This document shows, piece by piece, positions 1 to 5,025 of a DNA stretch of 5,692 bases (position 1 is the first letter of the stretch; the number at the start of each line of letters is the position of its first letter). A model generated the notes under the pieces. The model worked only from the letters and a program-made list of their open reading frames with translations, did not search any database and was not told the DNA's origin. The stretch lies in assembly GCA_007124475.1 (NCBI GenBank), contig SLFB01000149.1:1-5692 (forward strand), written 5' to 3'. Both the position numbers and the translations under genes were made by a program. Source of the DNA: Vibrio sp. Its GTDB lineage: Bacteria > Pseudomonadota > Gammaproteobacteria > Enterobacterales > Vibrionaceae.

Positions 1-899
1 CTTGGTATACCGAGCAGAAGTTCCTGTCAATTATTGCTCACTTGACTCGTGATAGCGATTACAAAACCATCAAAGAACGGTTAATTACTTTAGTCGAAAA
101 GGAACAAGCTCACCGCGCATTAAACCACTATAATTCACCGAAAGCGGACTCTGATATCACTCGTCTAAGTAATAAGATGCGCTTATTACGTCGCTTAATT
201 GAACACCCCATCATTCTTAAGGAGCAAGTAACCTCTCTCGGTAAAAATATGAAACGAGCGGTTAAAGGTATCGCTACAGGGATAGTCATGGTCGCTGTTA
301 CCATTACCGTCATCAGTGCTCGCGATTACTGGGGAGAAATCACCGCCTCTTTCATTATTGCAATGTCATTTATCTACGCATTGCGTGAAATTTTTAAAGA
401 TGATTTACGTGATATGCTTTGGCGTTGGATTCGCAAAGGAAGACCTAAATGGCGCAGAAACTACCTTGACCCAACCACAGGTGAAGGAATTGGCCATAAA
501 AGAGAATGGCTCGATTATCAAAGTCTGTCGCAACTACCGGAAAAAATTCAAACCATTCGTAAAAAACGAATTGTGCAGCGGGAAGAACAAATTCTCCATT
601 ATCGCTCTGAGGTGGAAATGGCTACCTCACAATTTATGAGTGGTTATAAAGAAACCCGTGAAGCCATGATGTTTGATCTAAGACCCATCACGCGTTTAAT
701 CGATAAAAGTTCTAATCGTATTTATCAGCTCAACAATGGTCAGGTTAGTCGTGAATCGGTTGAAAAACGTCATCTGATTAACCTGATCATTAAAGAAGAT
801 AATCGACAAGATCCGCCGCGTTACTATCGCTGGAAAATCGTTTTAAACCGGAGCAAAATTGTTGATATCGAAGCCATTGAGCTTGATAGCATTGCTTAA
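1..899 (+). CDS. Unrecognised two-helix membrane protein, C-terminal part (5' truncated)
   Basis: I do not recognise this family. The reading frame is open from base 3 at the left edge to TAA at 897-899, giving 298 visible residues. A TTG at 42 is the first possible start inside the window, but it has no ribosome binding site and the frame continues upstream, so the gene almost certainly begins outside. The visible part starts with a charged helical stretch of about 85 residues. Two hydrophobic segments follow at about residues 87-106 and 113-131, then a strongly basic stretch (WIRKGRPKWRR, about 142-152). A long charged, mostly helical soluble tail of about 145 residues completes the protein. 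The short link between the helices makes a hairpin with both ends on the same side likely; the basic stretch suggests that side is cytoplasmic. The stop overlaps the stop of the convergent DUF4442 gene. Confident it is coding; function unknown. Confidence 0.8.
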   Translation, partial: WYTEQKFLSIIAHLTRDSDYKTIKERLITLVEKEQAHRALNHYNSPKADSDITRLSNKMRLLRRLIEHPIILKEQVTSLGKNMKRAVKGIATGIVMVAVTITVISARDYWGEITASFIIAMSFIYALREIFKDDLRDMLWRWIRKGRPKWRRNYLDPTTGEGIGHKREWLDYQSLSQLPEKIQTIRKKRIVQREEQILHYRSEVEMATSQFMSGYKETREAMMFDLRPITRLIDKSSNRIYQLNNGQVSRESVEKRHLINLIIKEDNRQDPPRYYRWKIVLNRSKIVDIEAIELDSIA

Positions 900-1381
900 G
901 CGGCCTGCTTAATGCATTTTAAAGATAAGGTTAAGTCAAATTCTGCCATAGGCTCATCACCATGCCGTGATGGGCAAGTGGCGATAATTTTGACCTCTTT
1001 ATTCACTCGCTGTCCGGTTGCAATCGTTTCATCCAACATCGCATCAATCAGATCGCCATCAACACAATGAAAATGAACATCCCCCTCAGGTCTTTTGATA
1101 AAGTTAGCATTGAGGGCTTTAAAGGCAAGAGAAATGACCTCACCACGCTGTTGTGCTTTCTGCATCGCGAGAAAGCCCCCCGCTACATCAGCCCCCACAG
1201 CAAGTACACCAAAATACATACTGTTAAGATGGTTTTTATTGCGCTTTTTTAATGGGATCCTTACTTCGACTTCTTTATCGGTCAAACGTAGGATTTTTGG
1301 CCGGCAATACCAAATTAAAGGAACTTTAAACATACCGAAATAATTTAAATAAAAATTCGCTTTAGTTAACGCAGAAAACAT
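896..1381 (-). CDS. DUF4442 domain protein, hotdog-fold thioesterase-like
   Basis: A 161-residue protein that fits the DUF4442 family (PF14539), which has the hotdog fold of acyl-CoA thioesterases and is mostly uncharacterised. Visible support: the NHLNSMYFG segment at residues 50-58 followed by a small-residue helix (AVGADVAGG, 61-69), which resembles the central helix of hotdog proteins, and the strand-rich FIKRPEGDVHF region at 94-104. No signal peptide or membrane segment is evident, so it is probably cytosolic. I chose the ATG at 1381 because GGAGGGG lies six bases upstream of it on the minus strand; the frame is open to a TTG at 1399, but that would place the ribosome binding site inside the gene. 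The gene is divergent from aroH. An acyl-thioester substrate is an inference from the fold; no substrate can be named. Confidence 0.85.
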   Translation of the reverse strand: MFSALTKANFYLNYFGMFKVPLIWYCRPKILRLTDKEVEVRIPLKKRNKNHLNSMYFGVLAVGADVAGGFLAMQKAQQRGEVISLAFKALNANFIKRPEGDVHFHCVDGDLIDAMLDETIATGQRVNKEVKIIATCPSRHGDEPMAEFDLTLSLKCIKQAA

Positions 1382-1423
1382 AATGTGCCCCTCCAGCAAC
1401 TTGTCTGACCAGTTGACTTCAGC

Positions 1424-1453
1424 ATTAAGGGAATGTCAATGAAATGTTAACAA
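1424..1453 (-). promoter_or_regulatory. Candidate sigma70 promoter for the DUF4442 gene
   Basis: On the minus strand TTGTTA (1453-1448, 4 of 6 to TTGACA) and CTTAAT (1429-1424, 4 of 6 to TATAAT) are separated by 18 bases. This would start transcription near 1417 and give a 5' leader of about 35 bases. A perfect TTGACA also lies nearby (1439-1434), but its -10 partner at 17 bases is poor (TCAACT). Prediction by eye only. Confidence 0.3.
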
Positions 1454-1475
1454 AACTATGCGCTAGTCATTTACT
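1447..1475 (+). promoter_or_regulatory. Candidate sigma70 promoter for aroH
   Basis: TTAACA (1447-1452, 5 of 6) and TTTACT (1470-1475, 4 of 6) are spaced by 17 bases and face aroH. Transcription would begin near 1482, giving a leader of about 215 bases. A dyad with trp-operator half-sites lies exactly between the two hexamers. The -35 region overlaps the candidate minus-strand promoter of the DUF4442 gene, so the two may interfere. Prediction by eye only; a downstream promoter is also possible (TTGCAT 1613-1618 with TTTATT 1636-1641). Confidence 0.33.
1455..1467. promoter_or_regulatory. trp-operator-like dyad, possible TrpR site
   Basis: ACTA (1455-1458) and TAGT (1464-1467) form an inverted repeat separated by 5 bases, placed between the -35 and -10 hexamers of the candidate aroH promoter. 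E. coli TrpR operators have the same half-sites separated by 6 bases, and E. coli aroH is TrpR-repressed. Location and half-sites fit; the missing base is a real objection because TrpR binding depends on half-site spacing. Confidence 0.22.
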
Positions 1476-1696
1476 TGATTGCAAAAATTTTGACCAGCTC
1501 AAAAGCTTCACTGCAAATGTCATCGGTTGCGCAATGGGTTAATCCACCGCCAATAATAATTTGATGCTTTAATCAGCAAAAAAAGCATAAAAATCAACCA
1601 TTGCTTTTTTCATTGCATCTATTCGTGCTAAGTGGTTTATTCTCTGGGTTAAATTCGTTATCTTTAGCGCTTCACAATAGAAATATAGGCAAGATG
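1476..1696 (+). other. aroH upstream/leader region without a supported gene
   Basis: No convincing gene lies here. It contains a 15-codon ORF (1517-1564) with one Trp codon but no ribosome binding site. It also contains two mutually exclusive short stems: ATGCTTT/AAAGCAT (1564-1570 with 1582-1588) and AAAAAAGC/GCTTTTTT (1579-1586 with 1603-1610). The aroH frame is open upstream to 1601, but that extension has no homology to AroH that I recognise and no ribosome binding site at its start. Confidence 0.4.
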
Positions 1697-2755
1697 ATGC
1701 CCTTAAAAACCGACGAATTAAGAACTCAAGCACTAGGGCCAATGCCCACACCGGCGGAATTAAGCCTGGCTCATCCACTTAATGATGATGTTGCCGCACA
1801 AATTGCGTCTTCACGCCAACAAATCGAACAAATTCTGGCTGGACAAGATGATCGACTGCTGGTAATTGTCGGTCCTTGCTCTGTCCACGATACTCAAGCC
1901 GCCCTTGAGTACGCCCAAAGGTTAAGCGCCATTCAAGCTCAGTATCGCGATCAATTATTTATTGTTATGCGTACTTATTTTGAAAAGCCTCGCACTGTAG
2001 TAGGTTGGAAAGGTTTGATCACTGATCCCAACTTAGATGGTTCTTATGCCCTAGAGGCCGGGCTGAATAAAGCTCGTCAGTTATTACTAGATATCAACAA
2101 ACTTGGCTTGGCGACCGCGACTGAATTTCTCGATATGATCACCGGCCAATACATCGCTGACTTGATTAGTTGGGGAGCGATTGGAGCGAGAACGACGGAA
2201 TCGCAAATCCACCGTGAAATGGCTTCTGCCCTATCTTGTCCGGTAGGCTTTAAAAATGGTACCAATGGTAACGTTAAGATTGCGATTGATGCGATTCGCG
2301 CTGCTCAAGCTTCTCATTACTTTTATTCACCCGATAAAAATGGCCGCATGACGGTATACCGTACTAGTGGCAATCCCTTTGGGCATATCATCCTTCGTGG
2401 TGGTGAGAGTGGGCCAAATTATGACCAAGATTCGATTACTCAAGCTTGTCAACAATTAGCAGAATTTGCCTTGCCACAGCGCCTGATCGTTGATTTTAGC
2501 CATGCCAATTGTCAAAAGCAGCATCGTAAACAGCTGGAAGTGGCTGAAGATATTAGCCGTCAAATAGAATCTGGTAGTACAACCATTGCCGGCATTATGG
2601 CTGAGAGTTTTATCGTTGAAGGTAATCAATCGATGTGTGACCTTAACAATCTCACCTACGGCCAATCAATCACGGATCCTTGTTTGTCTTGGGATGATAC
2701 CTTAACCATGATTGATCGCCTTGCTACAGCGGTCGCCAACCGACGCAATCAATAA
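1697..2755 (+). CDS. aroH: 3-deoxy-7-phosphoheptulonate (DAHP) synthase, Trp-sensitive AroH type
   Basis: Catalyses condensation of phosphoenolpyruvate with erythrose 4-phosphate to DAHP, the first committed step of the shikimate pathway, in the cytosol. The 352-residue protein is a class I enzyme; E. coli AroH has 348. Residues equivalent to the E. coli AroG metal ligands are present: Cys61 (GPCS), His269 (DFSH), Glu303 (MAES) and Asp327 (SITDP). PEP-contact residues Arg92, Lys97 (KPRT), Arg165 (GARTTES), Lys186 (GFKNGT) and Arg234 (ILRGG) are also present, so it should be active. The N-terminal TDELRT and the LDMITGQ segment (145-151) match AroH rather than AroF or AroG; the region equivalent to AroH 147-149 is where feedback-resistant changes have been reported. 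AGG at 1687-1689 is 7 bases from ATG 1697 and only 4 from the adjacent ATG 1694, so I prefer 1697. It is followed closely by yajQ. Confidence 0.96.
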   Translation: MPLKTDELRTQALGPMPTPAELSLAHPLNDDVAAQIASSRQQIEQILAGQDDRLLVIVGPCSVHDTQAALEYAQRLSAIQAQYRDQLFIVMRTYFEKPRTVVGWKGLITDPNLDGSYALEAGLNKARQLLLDINKLGLATATEFLDMITGQYIADLISWGAIGARTTESQIHREMASALSCPVGFKNGTNGNVKIAIDAIRAAQASHYFYSPDKNGRMTVYRTSGNPFGHIILRGGESGPNYDQDSITQACQQLAEFALPQRLIVDFSHANCQKQHRKQLEVAEDISRQIESGSTTIAGIMAESFIVEGNQSMCDLNNLTYGQSITDPCLSWDDTLTMIDRLATAVANRRNQ

Positions 2756-2771
2756 CCTAAGGAATTGAATT

Positions 2772-3254
2772 ATGCCCTCTTTTGATATTGTCTCAGAAGT
2801 CGATACCGTAGAACTGCGTAACGCGGTCGATAACGCCAATCGTGAACTTGAGACTCGCTTTGATTTTAGAAATGTGGAAGCCAGCTTTGAACTGAAATCT
2901 GACATTGTAAAACTCGCCGCTGAAGGTGAATTTCAGATCAGTCAAATGCAGGATATGTTGCGTAACAATTTAGCCAAGCGGGGTGTTGACACTCGTGCGA
3001 TGGAGCTCAAAGAGCCCGTGCGTTCAGGCAAAAATTGGTATAAAGAAATCGTCTTTAAGCAAGGGCTTGAAACCTTACTCGCCAAGAAAATCGTTAAGAT
3101 GATCAAGGATGCAAAAATCAAAGTTCAAGCATCCATCCAAGGGGATAAAGTTCGAGTGACAGGTAAAAAACGCGATGATTTACAAGCTGTTATGGCGCTA
3201 CTTAAACAAAGTGATGTTGAGCAACCATTACAATACAACAACTTTCGCGATTAG
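2772..3254 (+). CDS. yajQ: YajQ family nucleotide-binding protein (DUF520)
   Basis: A 160-residue YajQ/DUF520 protein (PF04461); the E. coli protein is 163 residues and nearly collinear. Diagnostic segments include the N-terminal MPSFDIVSEVD, RFDFRNVEASFEL at about 29-41, KKIVKMIKD at about 106-114, the IQGDKVRVTGKKRDDLQAVMA stretch at about 122-142, and the terminal NFRD. The family consists of two small ferredoxin-like domains. It has been reported to bind nucleotides and tRNA, and a Xanthomonas homologue binds cyclic di-GMP and acts with a transcription factor; whether this protein does is inference. No signal peptide or membrane segment, so cytosolic. The ribosome binding site TAAGGA (2758-2763) lies 8 bases from the ATG. 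Only 16 bases separate it from the aroH stop and there is no terminator between them, so co-transcription with aroH is likely. Confidence 0.96.
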   Translation: MPSFDIVSEVDTVELRNAVDNANRELETRFDFRNVEASFELKSDIVKLAAEGEFQISQMQDMLRNNLAKRGVDTRAMELKEPVRSGKNWYKEIVFKQGLETLLAKKIVKMIKDAKIKVQASIQGDKVRVTGKKRDDLQAVMALLKQSDVEQPLQYNNFRD

Positions 3255-3259
3255 CTACT

Positions 3260-3325
3260 GTTGACCCTATCAATACTCCGGCTAGCCTAAAAGAAATTAG
3301 CCTTGCCGGAGTAAGCAAGATCAAC
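3260..3325. terminator. GC-rich inverted repeat between convergent units, possible bidirectional terminator
   Basis: TACTCCGGC (3274-3282) and GCCGGAGTA (3305-3313) form a perfect 9-bp stem around a 22-base loop. An outer GTTGA/TCAAC pair (3260-3264 with 3321-3325) can extend it. An inner GGCTA/TAGCC (3280-3284 with 3298-3302) competes with the base of the 9-bp stem. It begins 6 bases after the yajQ stop and ends 8 bases before the stop of the minus-strand gene, the usual place for a shared terminator. There is no run of T on either strand, so a classical Rho-independent terminator is not shown; it could instead block 3' decay or be a small intergenic repeat. Confidence 0.45.
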
Positions 3326-3332
3326 GGTAAGG

Positions 3333-4064
3333 CTATAAACCTATTTCCGCCGATAAGGCTTTAATTTCTTGCAGATCCAGTTGATGCACACGAAGCATTT
3401 GATTAACGTGACTGAGGCGCGAAGTGGCTGCATCGTGTCTATCACAAGCATCCGATTTAGCATCCCATGACTGGCCTTGCAAATACACATCACACTCCTT
3501 TTTTAGCCCAGGCAGTACTGAGGTTAATTGTTGTTGCTCTTGTTCTAACTGTTCGACTTCTTGCTTAATCTTTAATTCTTTCTGAAACAATTCTCGCGAG
3601 CGTTCAAACAGCACACTTTGCATCTCTGCTTGGCGATTTAAACGTGCATTTTGCTGATCGGCAGACTGCAACGCTGTACTTTGCTGATTCAATTGCTGTT
3701 CTAGCGATAAATTAACCTTTTCCAACTCCGCCAATTGCTGCTCTAAGTGAGCAGATTGCGCGCTAAGCTGTTCGGCTTGCTCAGCTAAGCGTTGCTCTAA
3801 CAGCGCTTGAAACGCTTGTTCCTGTTGTTGCGAGCGCTGATCGGCTTGTTGAGTTAACAATGAGGTGTTACCTTGTAACTTATCCACTGTCATTTGCAAA
3901 TGGGCATAAGCTGATTGCCATTTATTTTCAGCGACTGAAGAGCCTAGCACTCCACCTAAAGCCAGCCCCAACACAGCGGCCAAACCGATATAGAGATAAC
4001 TACGTTTATCTCGCTGCTCAATCACGACGACATCTTGATCATCTTCTAGACGATTAGGGTTCAC
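3333..4064 (-). CDS. Single-pass membrane protein with long glutamine-rich coiled coil
   Basis: I recognise no characterised family; similar Vibrio proteins may carry an inherited 'chromosome partitioning' label, but no ParA ATPase motif is present. The 243-residue protein has an acidic N-terminus (RLEDDQD), a basic stretch (RDKR, 18-21), and one transmembrane segment at about 23-45 with a glycine zipper (Gly33, Gly37, Gly41). A coiled coil very rich in Gln, Glu and Leu follows at about 52-184. A tail after Pro185 contains Cys191 and Cys207, then a final amphipathic helix. By the positive-inside rule the N-terminus is cytoplasmic and the coiled coil periplasmic, where the two cysteines could form a disulfide. 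The start is GTG at 4064 with AAGGT six bases upstream; a stop codon just upstream in frame excludes a longer form. It lies 17 bases downstream of the 52-aa membrane peptide gene, so the two are probably one operon. Function unknown. Confidence 0.88.
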   Translation of the reverse strand: MNPNRLEDDQDVVVIEQRDKRSYLYIGLAAVLGLALGGVLGSSVAENKWQSAYAHLQMTVDKLQGNTSLLTQQADQRSQQQEQAFQALLEQRLAEQAEQLSAQSAHLEQQLAELEKVNLSLEQQLNQQSTALQSADQQNARLNRQAEMQSVLFERSRELFQKELKIKQEVEQLEQEQQQLTSVLPGLKKECDVYLQGQSWDAKSDACDRHDAATSRLSHVNQMLRVHQLDLQEIKALSAEIGL

Positions 4065-4081
4065 ATCAACACCTTATATTT

Positions 4082-4240
4082 TTAACGGATTAACTCCGTC
4101 ACCATTAGAGACGTGGCATAAAGACCAAATCCAGATAATAACACTATCACTACCCACTTTTGCAGTTTCTCATTCGTGCCATAACGAATCAAAAGAAAAG
4201 CAATCACGATTAAAATGCCAATGAAGATTAATCTTGTCAT
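4082..4240 (-). CDS. 52-residue membrane peptide with two predicted helices
   Basis: A small hydrophobic protein not recognised as a named family. Helix 1 covers about residues 3-19 (LIFIGILIVIAFLLIRY) and helix 2 about 30-47. Between them is a short loop, GTNEKLQK, with two lysines, and the C-terminus is LIR. I use ATG 4240 because AGGGA lies 5 bases upstream on the minus strand. The frame extends to a TTG at 4267, but that codon has no ribosome binding site and the added residues (including HRAGN) look non-coding. It is the first gene of the minus-strand unit, with a good promoter about 95 bases upstream, and is followed after 17 bases by the coiled-coil membrane protein. Co-expression suggests a shared envelope role, but nothing in the sequence names it. 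Confidence 0.75.
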   Translation of the reverse strand: MTRLIFIGILIVIAFLLIRYGTNEKLQKWVVIVLLSGFGLYATSLMVTELIR

Positions 4241-4334
4241 GGTATTCCCTGCCCTATGTATTATCAAAATGAATTCACTGACCGTCTATCTACAACGGCA
4301 AGTTGTTTGGCTATACGCTTAGTTTATACCATTT

Positions 4335-4363
4335 ATTAAATAAAATAGGTCAATCGATATCAA
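4335..4363 (-). promoter_or_regulatory. Sigma70 promoter for the two-gene membrane unit
   Basis: On the minus strand TTGATA (4363-4358, 5 of 6) and TTTAAT (4340-4335, 5 of 6) are separated by exactly 17 bases. Transcription would begin near 4328, giving a leader of about 88 bases before ATG 4240. A second possibility nearby is TTGACC (4353-4348) with TATAAA (4328-4323), at a less favourable 19-base spacing. This is the best promoter match in the window. Confidence 0.5.
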
Positions 4364-4611
4364 GATTAAGTTACTGTTATGAAATAAAATTTATTTGTTT
4401 CACTATTTATTGAAAGCGATCAAGTGTCAATCAGGTTGTTTGCTGCCGCCTAACAGCGATAAACGCCAAAAGCATAGATAAACTTGATGATTGAAGTCAG
4501 CACCAGAGGCTTTCAAAACAGCTACCGGTTTCAAGTAAAAAAGGCATAAAAATGTAGATGACATCACACTTTGTTTTGGGTAATATCGCCAAGCAAATTA
4601 TTGTAACACTA
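4364..4611. other. AT-rich intergenic stretch without a supported gene
   Basis: Nothing here qualifies as a gene. It includes an AT-rich dyad (AAATAAA, one base, TTTATTT at 4382-4396), a small GCTG/CAGC hairpin near 4441-4456, and a 20-codon ORF at 4487-4549 without a ribosome binding site. The region separates the divergent minus-strand membrane unit and the riboswitch-controlled symporter. Confidence 0.4.
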
Positions 4612-4617
4612 GATAAT
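4612..4617 (+). promoter_or_regulatory. Candidate -10 element for the riboswitch transcript
   Basis: GATAAT (5 of 6 to TATAAT) would start transcription near 4624, at the very beginning of the riboswitch. No good -35 is present at 16-18 bases upstream (CCAAGC at 17). If transcription started at 4624, the leader strand of the kink-turn (4619-4623) would be missing from the RNA, so the true start may lie upstream. Confidence 0.2.
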
Positions 4618-4618
4618 T

Positions 4619-4752
4619 GTTCCGTTGAAGACAGCAGGAGAGTGGTAATTGACCAATTATTAACCTTTGGTTAACAATACCCGCCGAAGAAGTGAATCTT
4701 TCAGGTGCTTTATTCTTTTTAAGATAAAAGCGAGGACTGTTGTTGGAGGAAC
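4619..4752 (+). promoter_or_regulatory. Leader-linker kink-turn (P0) of the tandem glycine riboswitch
   Basis: GTTCC (4619-4623) is perfectly complementary to GGAAC (4748-4752) in the linker between the aptamers. The leader strand then has a 3-base bulge (GTT, 4624-4626) followed by GA (4627-4628). These can form tandem sheared pairs with GA (4746-4747), directly continuous with aptamer-1 P1. This is the standard kink-turn layout, and such a leader-linker kink-turn is known in tandem glycine riboswitches. Confidence 0.65.
4630..4744 (+). promoter_or_regulatory. Glycine riboswitch, aptamer 1
   Basis: First of two glycine-binding aptamers (gcvT motif, RF00504). P1 is an 8-bp helix, GACAGCAG (4630-4637) with CTGTTGTT (4737-4744), including two G-U pairs. 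P2 is GAGAG (4638-4642) with CTTTC (4698-4702). The P3 arm pairs GGTA..TTG (4644-4651) with CAATACC (4675-4681), capped by a perfect 6-bp hairpin (4660-4665 with 4669-4674). The conserved core GCCGAAGAAG is at 4683-4692, followed by TTTCAGG and AGGAC. An added hairpin (4707-4731) sits between CAGG and AGGAC, where other aptamers usually have a few adenines. Glycine binding is expected from the family. Confidence 0.9.
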
Positions 4753-4844
4753 CTCTGGAGAGAACCGTTCAATCGGTCGCCGAAGGAGCAAACTGGCTTG
4801 AATCATTCAAGACGGTGAAACTCTCAGGCAAAAGGACAGAGGAG
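4751..4844 (+). promoter_or_regulatory. Glycine riboswitch, aptamer 2
   Basis: Second aptamer, close to the family consensus. P1 is CCTCTG (4752-4757) with CAGAGG (4837-4842). P2 is GAGAG (4758-4762) with CTCTC (4821-4825). One P3 hairpin is ACCG/CGGT (4764-4767 with 4774-4777). The conserved core GCCGAAGGAGC is at 4779-4789, followed by a perfect CTTGAA/TTCAAG hairpin (4797-4811) and CTCTCAGGCAAAAGGAC (4821-4837). Its P1 adjoins the expression platform, so ligand binding here is the likely output. It lies about 215 bases upstream of the symporter start, the same gene context as the V. cholerae tandem glycine riboswitch. Confidence 0.95.
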
Positions 4845-5025
4845 TGAAAGGTTTTATAATCCTAAGCCTGGTGGCTTATTAAATAGATACACTCAGTCAA
4901 CACCTAGCACCACTGGATCGTTTTTTATCATCTATCTTGCTTAAAGCGTGGTGTTTATCCTCGTAAGGAATCTTATTCTGAGCGAACCCGCTGATAACGA
5001 CTGCAGCTGTTCAACCCCTTTCCTC
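4845..5025 (+). promoter_or_regulatory. Riboswitch expression platform, upstream part
   Basis: No coding sequence is evident. A strong short hairpin TAAGCC/GGCTTA with loop TGGT (4863-4878) comes first. A run of six T (4921-4926) follows a weak long-range stem, ATCC/GGAT (4859-4862 with 4915-4918) plus TGGTG/CACCA (4869-4873 with 4908-4912), which competes with the short hairpin. This could be a conditional terminator but is weak. GAGTG (4842-4846) can also pair with CACTC (4890-4894), overlapping the end of P1. Direction of control cannot be read from sequence alone. Confidence 0.4.

Noticed and set aside
316..639. 107-codon plus-strand ORF in a second frame
   Set aside because: Wholly inside the longer membrane-protein frame, with no start signal or recognisable sequence.
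1657..1674. Stretch sharing the core TCTTTAGCG with the E. coli trpR operator, just upstream of aroH
   Set aside because: Only the centre matches; the outer half-site bases that TrpR contacts are absent and there is no dyad symmetry.
1601..1696. Possible 32-residue N-terminal extension of AroH from ATG 1601
   Set aside because: No ribosome binding site, and AroH homology begins at the MPLKTDEL segment; E. coli AroH starts at the same point.
1569..1778. 69-codon minus-strand ORF overlapping the aroH start
   Set aside because: Antisense to the aroH 5' end, no recognisable domain or ribosome binding site; treated as a shadow frame.
3333..4064. Possible chromosome-partitioning (ParA) function for the coiled-coil protein
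   Set aside because: No Walker-type ATPase motif; a single membrane helix plus coiled coil is not a ParA architecture.
4487..4549. 20-codon plus-strand ORF beginning MIEVSTRGFQ
   Set aside because: No ribosome binding site and no family recognised; too short to support as a gene or as a remnant.
4537..4554. Near repeat of the A-rich segment at 1579-1594 (AAAAAAGCATAAAAAT, with one extra G)
   Set aside because: Low-complexity AT-rich match in two unrelated intergenic regions; likely chance.
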